Below are positions 24,666-33,512 of a stretch of DNA of 63,183 bases, piece by piece. The stretch comes from Opitutia bacterium UBA7876 (lineage in GTDB: Bacteria; Verrucomicrobiota; Verrucomicrobiia; Opitutales; Seribacteraceae). Below the pieces are notes generated by a model. It was not told the DNA's origin. It did no database searches and saw nothing but the letters and a program-made list of their open reading frames with translations. A program made the position numbers and the translations under genes. The number at the start of each line of letters is the position of its first letter. Within the stretch, counting starts at the first letter, position 1. The stretch covers positions 1 through 63,183 of the forward strand of contig DLRY01000009.1 of the NCBI GenBank assembly GCA_002500665.1. The letters are read 5' to 3'.

Positions 24666-26234
24666 ATGCTGAAAAAATGCCTTCCCATTGCCCTTTTGAT
24701 CTTTTGCCCCTTTCTGCTCTCCGCTTCCGGGAGCTGGTCCCAATGGCGGGGCGACGAGCGCGACGGAAAGGGTTCTCTCGGGATCGAGATTTCCGCTTCC
24801 TGGGATGAGCGGGAACCCGAACTTCTCTGGGAAAGCGACTTGATCCCCAGCCAGGACGACGGTGGTTTCGGGAGCCTGGTTTCGGATGGAGAGAGGGCCT
24901 ACCTGTCGCTCGTATGGCACCGGGACGAACCCACCGAGACGAGAACCATCAGTAGCCTCTTCCTTCGCAAATTCGGAGCCCGCAGGGTCAACCTGCCGCC
25001 TGAATTGGTGGCCAAGGCGGAGAAGGCCAGGCTCGCCCTGAGTCCACGCCTGCGGGGAGCAAGCCTCGACGAGTGGATCGAGAAATGGATCGACGAGAAC
25101 CTCGACCAGCGACAGAAGATGACTCAGGGATCCCTCCTCACTTCTCGTTTCAAGAAGGGTAAGCTCGCTTTCAACCTCACCGACGTAGACTTGCTTTTCT
25201 CCGCTAAGGACAGGGTGTTCCCGAACCAGGACGCTCTCGACCAGTGGCTCGCCGAGCAACCTTTTTCGCTCGGCATGAAGGAGAAGATATCGGAGGCGGT
25301 ACCCCATACGAAAAGGGTGGCCGATGACGTCGTGGTAGCCCTAGACCTAAGCAACGGCACCACCCTTTGGAAATCCTCCCTGCCCGGGGCGCCCTCGGGA
25401 AGATCGTCTTCATCCACCCCCTGCGTCAGGGACGGGAAACTCTACACGGTAGGCAGCAACAGGATCTTCAGGGTTGATCTGACCAAGGGCAAAATCGACT
25501 GGGATACGCCTCTTGAGCTTGAGGGCGTGGCCGGATCCGTCCTGGTCCATGGGGATTTGGTCGTCGCCCTGGTAGGCAATCTCCGTGCCTACCATCGTGA
25601 CTCGGGGAAGCTCGCCTGGACGAACAACCAGGTATCGGGCAAGTCCGCTTCCCCTACCCTCTGGAAGACCCCTCAAAAAGAATTCATCGCCTGCAACGGA
25701 GGAAAGGAGGTCTTCCTCATTGACCCCAAGGACGGCTCCACTTTCTGGAAGGGACCGGGAGGAGGCAGCTCAACCCCAGTCTGCCGTGACGACTGGATGC
25801 TGGTCCACGGCAAGGATGAAAAAGCCGGTCTTATTGCCTATCGATGGAAGGATTCTGCCCTCACGGAGGCCTGGCGTTTCCCCAAACTGACGCGTCGCTC
25901 GGACTCCAGTCCCCTGATCCACGAAGGACATGCCTACCTCATCGGGGCCGGCATGCGGGCATGCCTGGAGCTTGAAACAGGGAAGGTCATCAGGAAGGAA
26001 ATGGCCAAGCACGACATTTCCTCCCCCGTCATGATCGGTAAGAAAATCCTGGCTTATGAAATTAGCGGAAACTTCCTCGAGATCATCGAAACCGACCCCG
26101 AGAAATTCGGGGAAGTGGCGAAATTCAAGATTGGGGCCCTCCGGTGCACGTCTCCCACGCCCGTCGGAAGCAGGTTGCTTATCCGCAAAGTCGACCGGAT
26201 CGTTTGCTACGGGCTGGCAAGGGAAAAACCCTAG
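24666..26234 (+). CDS. Exported PQQ-like beta-propeller protein
   Basis: The ATG at 24666 gives a 522-aa protein beginning with a clear signal peptide (MLKKCLPIALLIFCPFLLSA), so it is preferred over the ATG at 24624 that touches the dehydratase stop. The motif SWSQWRGDERDGKGS is the N-terminal marker of outer-membrane-assembly-like or PQQ-type propellers in this group. Blades such as VVALDLSNGTTLWKSSLPGA, LYTVGSNRIFRVDLTKG and EVFLIDPKDGSTFWKGPG follow. A roughly 110-residue charged helical insert (about 95-205) interrupts the first blades and is unusual. No enzyme residues are evident. Its last codon overlaps the convergent helicase stop in CTAG. Confidence 0.8.
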   Translation: MLKKCLPIALLIFCPFLLSASGSWSQWRGDERDGKGSLGIEISASWDEREPELLWESDLIPSQDDGGFGSLVSDGERAYLSLVWHRDEPTETRTISSLFLRKFGARRVNLPPELVAKAEKARLALSPRLRGASLDEWIEKWIDENLDQRQKMTQGSLLTSRFKKGKLAFNLTDVDLLFSAKDRVFPNQDALDQWLAEQPFSLGMKEKISEAVPHTKRVADDVVVALDLSNGTTLWKSSLPGAPSGRSSSSTPCVRDGKLYTVGSNRIFRVDLTKGKIDWDTPLELEGVAGSVLVHGDLVVALVGNLRAYHRDSGKLAWTNNQVSGKSASPTLWKTPQKEFIACNGGKEVFLIDPKDGSTFWKGPGGGSSTPVCRDDWMLVHGKDEKAGLIAYRWKDSALTEAWRFPKLTRRSDSSPLIHEGHAYLIGAGMRACLELETGKVIRKEMAKHDISSPVMIGKKILAYEISGNFLEIIETDPEKFGEVAKFKIGALRCTSPTPVGSRLLIRKVDRIVCYGLAREKP

Positions 26235-28735
26235 GGTCGCACCGAGGAAGCCTCGAAGCGGGACCTTTGCCTCGAGGGCATTTCCGGGAAAAGGGGCAGG
26301 TCTTCCTTGCGGGCGTCGTTCCCTACGAGGCTCCTCGCCTCGGACTGCAGGCCCATCCAGCGATCGTCTTCGAGAACAGGCCCTTGCGCGATGAGGGCAA
26401 GCAAGCTCCGCCATTCGATGCCGGCCCTTTCCAGGTCGCCCGACTTCAAGTCCTCGAAGCCTGCATCCGATTGGGATGAAAAGGCCTTCCTCGAACGAAG
26501 GATTTCTGCCGCCCCTTCCCCATATTCCAAAGGCAATCCGCCCTTGAGGTATCCCGGACAGTCCTTGAAACCGAACGCCTGCCGGCAAACCAGGCCCAAC
26601 CTCGACTCCGATTTTGCGAAGGCACGGAAGCGGTGTCCCGCCCTAAGATTCGCAAGGTCGTAAACCAGTTCATCCAGGGGGTACTCCGAATCCTCCAAGG
26701 CAACGGCGATGGCCAAGCCCTCCCCGCGAGAGAAAAAGCTGAATATTTCGCCCCGCCGGGTCGGGACGGCCCGGTCGTCGACCAGTCCGAGGGCACGCCA
26801 CGCCTCTACCGGGGAAAGATTGCCGAGGTTTTCGGAATCCTCTCCTCCTCGGCTGCGGAAGGGAGAATCAAAGATCCTTGTAGTCCGGCGCAAGGGAGGG
26901 TTAATGAGGATTCTCCCGCGGGCGTCGCGCCAGCCGAGCACCTTGGCCTCTTCGTAGCGCAGGCGGGCCCGGAGGACTTTTCCCCGGTCCACGAATTCCT
27001 CCAGTACGCCGCCTTGCGAGATGGCCGGGAAAAAGTCGCGCAGGAGGTCCTCGAGACCACTCCTTTTCCAAGTCTTTCTGGAAAACTTCCTCTTGGCCCT
27101 CGGGGCCGTCCGGGCTACCGCCTCTCGGAGCTTGCGTCTAAAGGATTTGATCAGGGTAACGGCTTCCCCGTTTGAATCCTCCTCGTAAACGGCCAGAGGG
27201 AGCTCCCTTCCGTAGACCGGGTCCCTCTTGCGCCCAAACCTGCAGGGATTGCCGATCCTAACCTTGCTCAACGTATCAGGCAAGGTCAGGGCCGCAACCC
27301 ATTGCCCTTTTGAAAGCACAAGCGCTTCGCCGAGCCGAGCCTGGCACTGCCCTCCTCTTCTTTCCCAAAGTCCGGCCGAGTTGCGCATCTCGATCACCTG
27401 ATCGCGTTCGGGATCTTGACCCCTTTCGGAATCTTCCCTAGCGGGTTTAAGCACAGGAGAGGAAAAACGATCCAGAGAGGCGCCGAAGCCCAGCCTAACC
27501 TGTTCCTCCGAAAAAAGACGAAGGGCCAGTCCACGAGCCGCCTCGACGTGATCCTGGCCTGCCGTAACGGCGCTTTTCATAACTCGGATCAAGGCCGGCC
27601 AGTCCAAGGTTCTCGAGCGATGCAGCTTAAGGGGCCGAGCGTCGCTCAGGCGGGCCTGCTTAGGGGCCACCACTATAAACCCCCGCTCGTCCAGACCGCG
27701 CCTTCCCGCTCTTCCGAACATTTGCAGGAGTTCATCCGGACGCAAAAGAAAAAGACCGTCATCGATCCGATACTCGCGGTCCGTTACGAGGACCGACCGC
27801 ATGGAGAAATTGACCCCTGCACCCAGCCCCGTGGTGGCCACCACGACCTGCAGCTGCCCAGTCTTGGCCAAGGGCTCGACGACCCCCGCCCTCTTGAGGT
27901 AATCGAGCCCGCTATGATGGTAGGCGACTCTTCTCCTGAGCAGAGCCGACAATTCTTTTCCAGCCACTCTTTTTTGCTCGAGAGTAAGCTCAAGGGCCTC
28001 TACTTCGGGCAACTCTAAGGCCAATTGTCTCGCCAAATCCTCCGCGGCCCTTCGTCTCGGTGCGAAAAGAAGCAGCGGACCCAATCCCGCTCCCAAGACT
28101 CCCGAAACCAGCTTCGGCCAATGCCCCCTTACCTTTCTTCCCTTGAACGGCCTTTTCAAAAGAGCCTCGGCAAAAACCTCCTCCTGGGGTACCGGGCGCC
28201 GGAACTCGGCCACTACCTCCACCCGGCGGCCATGCCCACAAAGCCATTCGGCGACCTCCGCGGGGTTACCCACGCTCCCGCTCATTAGGAGCAAGCGCAT
28301 ACCCGGGGACGCCATGGCTAGGGTAACCTCGTAACCGGGACCTCTTTGCTCGTCTCCCAGCAGTTGGTATTCGTCGACCACGAAAAGATCCGGCCCAGCA
28401 CCCTCGCAAATCGAATTCCGCTGGGTCTCCAGAGTAGCTACGATAACGCGTGCTCCCGGACGATGATGCAGGTCTCCGGTAACCAGTCCGACGTCCCACC
28501 CGCGGTCCTGCCACTCCCTGAACTTATCGTTGGCCAAGGCCCGGGTAGGTACCGTGTAGACGGCTCGCCCCTTCCATCCGGACTCTACGAGTTGCTCGAA
28601 GACAAAGGTTTTCCCAGCCCCTGTCGGGGCATGCAGCACGACGTCCTTGCCCTCCCTTAAAAATCCCAGCGCCTTTCTTTGCCAGGGATCGGGCAAGGAA
28701 ATCCTCTCTCCGAATCGACTGCTATTCGTTTGCAT
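26231..28735 (-). CDS. Ski2-like DExH-box helicase
   Basis: The 834-aa protein has a complete superfamily 2 core: APTGAGKT (Walker A, 36-43), TVPTRALANDKF (Ia), DEYQ at 121-124 instead of the usual DExH, LLMSGSVGNP (III), and the C-terminal helicase motifs ATTGLGAGVNFSMRSVLV and QMFGRAGRRG. The second half, about 400 residues, matches nothing I recognise and is rich in Arg and Leu. The motif pattern is that of Ski2/HelY-like RNA or DNA helicases. The start at 28735 is taken because the frame beyond it enters the promoter region and coding part of folA. It stands alone; no CRISPR, restriction or toxin gene is adjacent. Confidence 0.8.
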   Translation of the reverse strand: MQTNSSRFGERISLPDPWQRKALGFLREGKDVVLHAPTGAGKTFVFEQLVESGWKGRAVYTVPTRALANDKFREWQDRGWDVGLVTGDLHHRPGARVIVATLETQRNSICEGAGPDLFVVDEYQLLGDEQRGPGYEVTLAMASPGMRLLLMSGSVGNPAEVAEWLCGHGRRVEVVAEFRRPVPQEEVFAEALLKRPFKGRKVRGHWPKLVSGVLGAGLGPLLLFAPRRRAAEDLARQLALELPEVEALELTLEQKRVAGKELSALLRRRVAYHHSGLDYLKRAGVVEPLAKTGQLQVVVATTGLGAGVNFSMRSVLVTDREYRIDDGLFLLRPDELLQMFGRAGRRGLDERGFIVVAPKQARLSDARPLKLHRSRTLDWPALIRVMKSAVTAGQDHVEAARGLALRLFSEEQVRLGFGASLDRFSSPVLKPAREDSERGQDPERDQVIEMRNSAGLWERRGGQCQARLGEALVLSKGQWVAALTLPDTLSKVRIGNPCRFGRKRDPVYGRELPLAVYEEDSNGEAVTLIKSFRRKLREAVARTAPRAKRKFSRKTWKRSGLEDLLRDFFPAISQGGVLEEFVDRGKVLRARLRYEEAKVLGWRDARGRILINPPLRRTTRIFDSPFRSRGGEDSENLGNLSPVEAWRALGLVDDRAVPTRRGEIFSFFSRGEGLAIAVALEDSEYPLDELVYDLANLRAGHRFRAFAKSESRLGLVCRQAFGFKDCPGYLKGGLPLEYGEGAAEILRSRKAFSSQSDAGFEDLKSGDLERAGIEWRSLLALIAQGPVLEDDRWMGLQSEARSLVGNDARKEDLPLFPEMPSRQRSRFEASSVRP

Positions 28736-28826
28736 TTGCCTGATTTGCCACTTGCATAACAGATCATCCTGATAAATCGATGAAAACCGTTTTCGAGCAA
28801 AGAAATTACTTACCTTACCTGCCTTC

Positions 28827-29300
28827 ATGATCAACTTGATTGCAGCTTGCGACGAGAACCGGGTAATCGGACACCGTGGAAAATTGCCATGGACGATTGA
28901 GGAGGACTGGAAATATTTTCTCGATGCCACGCGGGATGGAATCCTCATCATGGGCAGGCGCTGCTACAAAGAATTCGAACAGTTCGCCAAAGATAGGGAA
29001 GTGATCGCCTTGAGCCGAGACCCCAAAACGTCCTTTCCCTTCGCGACCAAAGCGGGATCGCTCAGCGAGGCCCTTGCCCTCTGCCGCGCTCAAGAGAGGA
29101 CTGCCTGGGTTTGCGGTGGCAGTGAAATATACCGGGAAGCCCTTCCCCTCGCGAACAAGCTCTACCTCACCCTGATCAACGCTTCCTTTGAGGGAGACGT
29201 TTTTTTTCCACCCTGGGAAGACTCGTTCTTTCGGGAAATTTCCAAGACCAAGGTCCAGGCAGGCCCTTACGAGCTTACTTTCCTTGTTTTGGGCAAGTAG
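28827..29300 (+). CDS. folA: Dihydrofolate reductase
   Basis: The 157-aa protein is a full DHFR, reducing dihydrofolate with NADPH. The N-terminus NLIAACDENRVIGHRGKLPW holds the substrate loop, the acidic residue follows in IEEDWKYF, and ILIMGRRCYKEF and AWVCGGSEIYREALPLANKL are the cofactor-binding parts. The common GRKT is replaced by GRRC. The sequence is shorter in the adenosine loop than the E. coli enzyme. It is divergent from the helicase gene. thyA is not in the window. Confidence 0.93.
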   Translation: MINLIAACDENRVIGHRGKLPWTIEEDWKYFLDATRDGILIMGRRCYKEFEQFAKDREVIALSRDPKTSFPFATKAGSLSEALALCRAQERTAWVCGGSEIYREALPLANKLYLTLINASFEGDVFFPPWEDSFFREISKTKVQAGPYELTFLVLGK

Positions 29301-29369
29301 TGGTAATTCAGCCCCGAGGCTTGCCTACGTCCGCGACCTTCCCTATGCTTGTGGTCCTACTTGGAACAA

Positions 29370-30632
29370 ATGAATACCCTGCGATTTCTAACTCCCGAAG
29401 ATCTCGACCAGATAAGGATGGACTTCGAGACCCCATCTTTCGTATACGACGAGGCGACCCTTCGGGCAAATGCCCGGGCGGTGATGGAGTTTCCCAACGC
29501 GTTCGGGCTTTTTCCCCGCTACGCCATGAAGGCCGCTCCAACCTCCGCCATCCTGAGGATTTTCAACGAGGAAGGACTGGGCATTGACGCCAGCTCGGTC
29601 TTTGAAGTGGAGCGAGCGGTCAGGAGCGGATTCGGTACGGAATCCATTTCCCTGAGCACCCAGGAACTCTCCGAAGATTTCAGGTACTGGATCCATGACG
29701 GGGTAAAGACGAATCTTTGCTCCCTTCATCAGATTCACAAGTTCGGGCAGTGGGGTAAAGGCGAGTCCATCGGCTTGCGCTTCAACCCGGGAGTAGGCTC
29801 CGGCGGCACCAACCGAACCAATGTGGGCGGGCCAAGCAGCAGCTTCGGAATCTGGAAGGACGACTTGGACAAAGCCCGCGATCTCTGCAAGGAATACGAC
29901 CTGAAAGTCGAAAGGATTCATACCCACATTGGGTCCGGATCCGATCCCGAGGTCTGGAAGAGAGTGGCTGCGATGAGCCTGGATTTGGTCCGTGCCTTTC
30001 CTACCGTAAAGACCCTTAACCTCGGAGGAGGATACAAGGTGGCCAGGATGCCCGACGAGCAGGCTACCGACCTCCTCGCAATCGGGGAACCGGTCAGGCT
30101 CTTGTTCGAGCAATTCGAAAAGGAAACGGGAAGGGAGCTTACCTTGGAGATCGAGCCCGGCACTTTTCTGCTGGCAAACGCCTGCAGCTTGGTCACTACG
30201 GTTCAGGACGTCACCTCGACCGGAAACGAGGGGTATCGTTTTCTCAAGCTCGACGCCGGCATGACGGAAATCCTACGCCCCAGCCTCTATGGGGCCCAGC
30301 ATCCGATCGTCCTCGTGCCTGAGGGCGGACAGGACAAATTCAGGGAAGAACTCGACCAAGTCGTCGTAGGACATTGTTGTGAATCGGGCGACCTGCTTAC
30401 CCCAGCCCCGGGCGATCCGGAAGCCATCATGACCAGAAAACTGCCAAGGGGTGAAATCGGTGACTTTTGCGTAATCGAAGGAGCTGGAGCCTATTGCTCC
30501 TCCATGTCGGCCAAGAACTATAATTCGTTTCCCGAGGCCGCCGAGGTCCTGCGCAAGTTGGACGGGAGCCTGGCCTTCATCCGCAAGCGCCAGACCTTCG
30601 ACCAGATCATCGAGAACGAAGCGGTACCGTGA
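29370..30632 (+). CDS. lysA: Diaminopimelate decarboxylase
   Basis: The 420-aa fold-type III PLP enzyme decarboxylates meso-DAP to lysine. Lys54 in RYAMKAAPTSAIL is the Schiff-base residue. Other markers are GIDASSVFEVERA, IHTHIGSGSDP, LNLGGGYKV, EPGTFLLANACSLVT, CCESGDLL and GAGAYCSSMSA. The last two form the shared active site across the dimer. It lacks a fused aspartokinase. The ATG at 29370 is preferred over an in-frame TTG at 29349. Its stop overlaps the start of the following cystathionine synthase gene, so lysine and methionine steps are translationally coupled. Confidence 0.94.
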   Translation: MNTLRFLTPEDLDQIRMDFETPSFVYDEATLRANARAVMEFPNAFGLFPRYAMKAAPTSAILRIFNEEGLGIDASSVFEVERAVRSGFGTESISLSTQELSEDFRYWIHDGVKTNLCSLHQIHKFGQWGKGESIGLRFNPGVGSGGTNRTNVGGPSSSFGIWKDDLDKARDLCKEYDLKVERIHTHIGSGSDPEVWKRVAAMSLDLVRAFPTVKTLNLGGGYKVARMPDEQATDLLAIGEPVRLLFEQFEKETGRELTLEIEPGTFLLANACSLVTTVQDVTSTGNEGYRFLKLDAGMTEILRPSLYGAQHPIVLVPEGGQDKFREELDQVVVGHCCESGDLLTPAPGDPEAIMTRKLPRGEIGDFCVIEGAGAYCSSMSAKNYNSFPEAAEVLRKLDGSLAFIRKRQTFDQIIENEAVP

Positions 30633-32134
30633 TGACGTCCGGCTTGGGCAGGTTTGAGCTCGGTCGTCCCTTTCCGGATCGCGCACATGCAGTCTGCGTA
30701 AGCCTGCCCACCGTACGGGACTTGGTTGGCTACGAAGAAAAGGATCCCCGGGTCCTCGAGACCATGGTTTCGGGCTACCCTCGTTTCGTTCGTCATAGCA
30801 GGATAGAACAATTGATCGATTACCTAGACCGAAAATCCGGTGAAGACGGTATGACCAGGTTCCTCGTCAGCGACCAAAAGGCCTGTGAGGAAGCGATCCT
30901 TTATTGCTCGGCGGACCAAGCCCAAGTCATTCGGGAAAAGGGTTTTTCATCCCTCCTCGTGCCCAAGGGAACCGACCAGTCCGAGCGTGTCTCCATGTTC
31001 CTTCAACACAGTGGCATAGGCATCTCCTCAAGACGGGCGGAAGACGTTCTTGTCCGGGAAGGCCAAATCCAGTCGGCGGAAAGTACCACCCTAATGGATG
31101 ATCCCGGCGGCCTGGTTAGAGAAATCATCGCTAAGGCCCATGGCCCCGAAATCTTTCCAGAAGACGTGTTGCTTGGTTCTTCCGGAGCCAACGCCTTCTA
31201 CGCCCTGTTCAGAGAAGCCAGCAAGCAAGCGGAATCGTCCGGCAAGGATCTATGGGTCCGGTTAGGCTGGCTCTACCTGGATACCATCGAAGTGATGGAG
31301 CTCTTGGCGGGGGAAACGGTTCAGATCGACGATCCCCGCGACTTCGGAAAAGTGGAGGCGATCTTCAACGAATACGGACCAAGGATCGCGGGCATCGTGA
31401 CCGAATTCCCCACCAACCCCCTCATGCAGGCGTGCGACCTGCAAAGAATCAGATCACTTTGCGACAAGTGGAACTCGCTCTTGGTTGTGGACCCGACTAT
31501 GACCTCCCCCAAGAACGCCAAGGTATCAGGTCTTGCCGACGTCATCGTAAACAGCTTGACCAAATACGCGGGATGCGAGGGCGACGTTATGATGGGCAGC
31601 CTCGTTTTCCCCTGCGGATCGGACCGGGGCCGAGAATTGCTGGAGGGGACAGTATCCCGGCTCTGCCCTCCCTACAGGGGGGACCTCCTGCGCATGGCTG
31701 AACAGATTCCCCTCTATAATGATTTTATCGAGCACGCGAATCAATCCCTACCCCATATCGTCAGGTTCCTTGAAGGACATTCCAAGGTTAAGGCCGTATA
31801 CTGGGCGTATCAATCCTCCAACCAAGGGAACTTCGAAGAGCTGGCCGGACCGAACCGACCCGGGTGCGTGGCGAGTTTCGAGGTGGACGGATCCTTCAAG
31901 GACTTTTACGACAACCTTCCCATGCTTAAGAGTCCCAGCTTCGGGACGCAATTTTCCCTCTGTTGCCCATACGTCTATCTCGCCCACTACAAGCTTGTGA
32001 AATCTGAAACGGGACTTGAAGAGCTCAAACGGGCGGGACTCTCCCCCTTTCTCTGCAGACTCTCCGTGGGCACGGAACAACCGGACCAGATTATTGCTGC
32101 TATAAGCGAGGGTCTAAAGGCCCTCGGAGAATAA
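30632..32134 (+). CDS. metB: Cystathionine gamma-synthase, long fungal-type form
   Basis: The 500-aa PLP enzyme belongs to the Cys/Met metabolism family. Lys311 in NSLTKYAGCEGDVMMGS is the PLP lysine, and FPTNPLMQACDL and VDPTMTSPKNA are the usual cofactor contacts. The extra N-terminal segment with PFPDRAHAVCVSLPTVRDLV and GYEEKDPRVLETMVSGYPRF resembles, from memory, the fungal MET7/STR2 cystathionine gamma-synthases rather than the 380-400-residue bacterial MetB. Expected reaction: activated homoserine plus cysteine to cystathionine. An O-acetylhomoserine sulfhydrylase role cannot be excluded. ATG at 30632 shares its A with the lysA TGA. Confidence 0.82.
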   Translation: MTSGLGRFELGRPFPDRAHAVCVSLPTVRDLVGYEEKDPRVLETMVSGYPRFVRHSRIEQLIDYLDRKSGEDGMTRFLVSDQKACEEAILYCSADQAQVIREKGFSSLLVPKGTDQSERVSMFLQHSGIGISSRRAEDVLVREGQIQSAESTTLMDDPGGLVREIIAKAHGPEIFPEDVLLGSSGANAFYALFREASKQAESSGKDLWVRLGWLYLDTIEVMELLAGETVQIDDPRDFGKVEAIFNEYGPRIAGIVTEFPTNPLMQACDLQRIRSLCDKWNSLLVVDPTMTSPKNAKVSGLADVIVNSLTKYAGCEGDVMMGSLVFPCGSDRGRELLEGTVSRLCPPYRGDLLRMAEQIPLYNDFIEHANQSLPHIVRFLEGHSKVKAVYWAYQSSNQGNFEELAGPNRPGCVASFEVDGSFKDFYDNLPMLKSPSFGTQFSLCCPYVYLAHYKLVKSETGLEELKRAGLSPFLCRLSVGTEQPDQIIAAISEGLKALGE

Positions 32135-32147
32135 CGCGGAGAAGACT

Positions 32148-33410
32148 CTACTCGAACTCGTGGGAATCCAGAACCTTACGAATACGTTTCCTCGAAAGCT
32201 TTACGTAGGCAGGAACCCCATTTTCGTAGGGAACCTCGACTTCGCCTTGGATAAGGGGCTGGCAGTACTTGATGAACTTCGCCGACATGCTTACCCCGTC
32301 CTCGGAAATCCAGTCCTCGGGGATTTCCTTGACGCCATTTGCAATCTCGGAGAGGTCGGCGAGGCTGGTTTCACACTGGTAATTTTCCCCCTCCGTACGG
32401 ACAAGGATCACCATCTTGTCGGTTTCTCCTTCAATGGCCGCCTTTACCGCCGCCTGACCGGCCATGAAGGCCTCGTCGTTATCGGTCTGGGAAGAGCAGT
32501 GAGCCGCGGCCCGCTGGCCGGTGCCGAGTTTGGATGAACGGGCCTTCACGGCAAGATTTTCCTCCACCAGGTTGGCGAGAAAATCACCCACTCCACCCAG
32601 TTGCTGGTGCCCGAATGCATCTTGCCCGGTAGCACTGTTGGCCACGTAATTACCGTCCTTGTCGAGAAGCCCCTCGCCCACTACGACGAGGCAATATTTG
32701 TTCTTCTTAAGAACGTTTTGGACGTCTTCCACGAACTTCTCCTTGGAGAAGGGGATTTCGGGCAGATATATGAGGTGGGGAGCGTCATGCGGGTTTTCCC
32801 GGCCCTTGGCCAAGGTTGTACCTGCAGCGATCCAACCTGCGTTGCGACCCATAACCTCTATGATGGAAACCAAATCGTGCTGACCCATAGCTTCATGGTC
32901 AAGAGCCGTTTCCTTGACCACCGTGCAGAGATACTTGACCACACTCCCGTATCCCGGGCAGTGATCGGTGGTCACGAGGTCATTGTCGATCGTCTTGGGA
33001 ACGCCGATGACCCGCAGGGGATAGCCTTTTTGTTGAGCCAGCTTTGATATCTTGTCGGCGGTATCTTGGGAATCGTTCCCTCCGGCATAGAAGAAATAGC
33101 GGATGTTATGGGCCTCGAAAACCTCCAGCACGCGCTCGTAGTCCTGATCGCGCTTGAGCTTGAACCTGCAGGTTCCAAGGGCCGAAGCAGGGGTATACCT
33201 AAGCCCACGTATATTCTGCTGCGATTCCTCTGCAAGATCGATGAGATCTTCCTTCAGAATCCCAAGGACACCGTTCATTCCACCGTAAATCTCCTCGATA
33301 CAGGGGTGATTCAGGGCCTCCGAAACAACCCCGGCAACGCTTGCGTTAATAACGGCTGTTGGACCGCCCGACTGGGCGACCAAGCAATTTCCAATGAGTT
33401 CCTCTGCCAT
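32148..33410 (-). CDS. pfp: Pyrophosphate-dependent 6-phosphofructokinase
   Basis: The 420-aa protein is a PPi-PFK, reversible between glycolysis and gluconeogenesis. The N-terminal AQSGGPTAVINAS is the phosphate-binding start. GGNDS at 110-114 places Asp113 where ATP-dependent enzymes have Gly, and PKTIDNDL (138-145) has the Lys typical of PPi use plus catalytic Asp142 and Asp144. EVMGRNAGWIAAG and GTGQRAAAHCSS follow. No ATP-PFK is seen in the window. Start at 33410 (MAEELIGN) is chosen; upstream ATGs would add hydrophobic residues foreign to the family. It probably ends the ispH-purB-pfp unit. Confidence 0.94.
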   Translation of the reverse strand: MAEELIGNCLVAQSGGPTAVINASVAGVVSEALNHPCIEEIYGGMNGVLGILKEDLIDLAEESQQNIRGLRYTPASALGTCRFKLKRDQDYERVLEVFEAHNIRYFFYAGGNDSQDTADKISKLAQQKGYPLRVIGVPKTIDNDLVTTDHCPGYGSVVKYLCTVVKETALDHEAMGQHDLVSIIEVMGRNAGWIAAGTTLAKGRENPHDAPHLIYLPEIPFSKEKFVEDVQNVLKKNKYCLVVVGEGLLDKDGNYVANSATGQDAFGHQQLGGVGDFLANLVEENLAVKARSSKLGTGQRAAAHCSSQTDNDEAFMAGQAAVKAAIEGETDKMVILVRTEGENYQCETSLADLSEIANGVKEIPEDWISEDGVSMSAKFIKYCQPLIQGEVEVPYENGVPAYVKLSRKRIRKVLDSHEFE

Positions 33411-33512
33411 AGCTAAAAATTCAAATAACGAAAAAAGGTTCATCCCACAGACGAACCACGCAAATGGCAATCGCAAAATCCTTGCCGGGAAGGAAGAGTG
33501 GGAGGGCTCGCC

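Noticed and set aside
26231..28735. Helicase as part of an anti-phage system
   Set aside because: Neighbours are folA and an exported propeller; no nuclease, methylase, toxin or sensor gene is adjacent.
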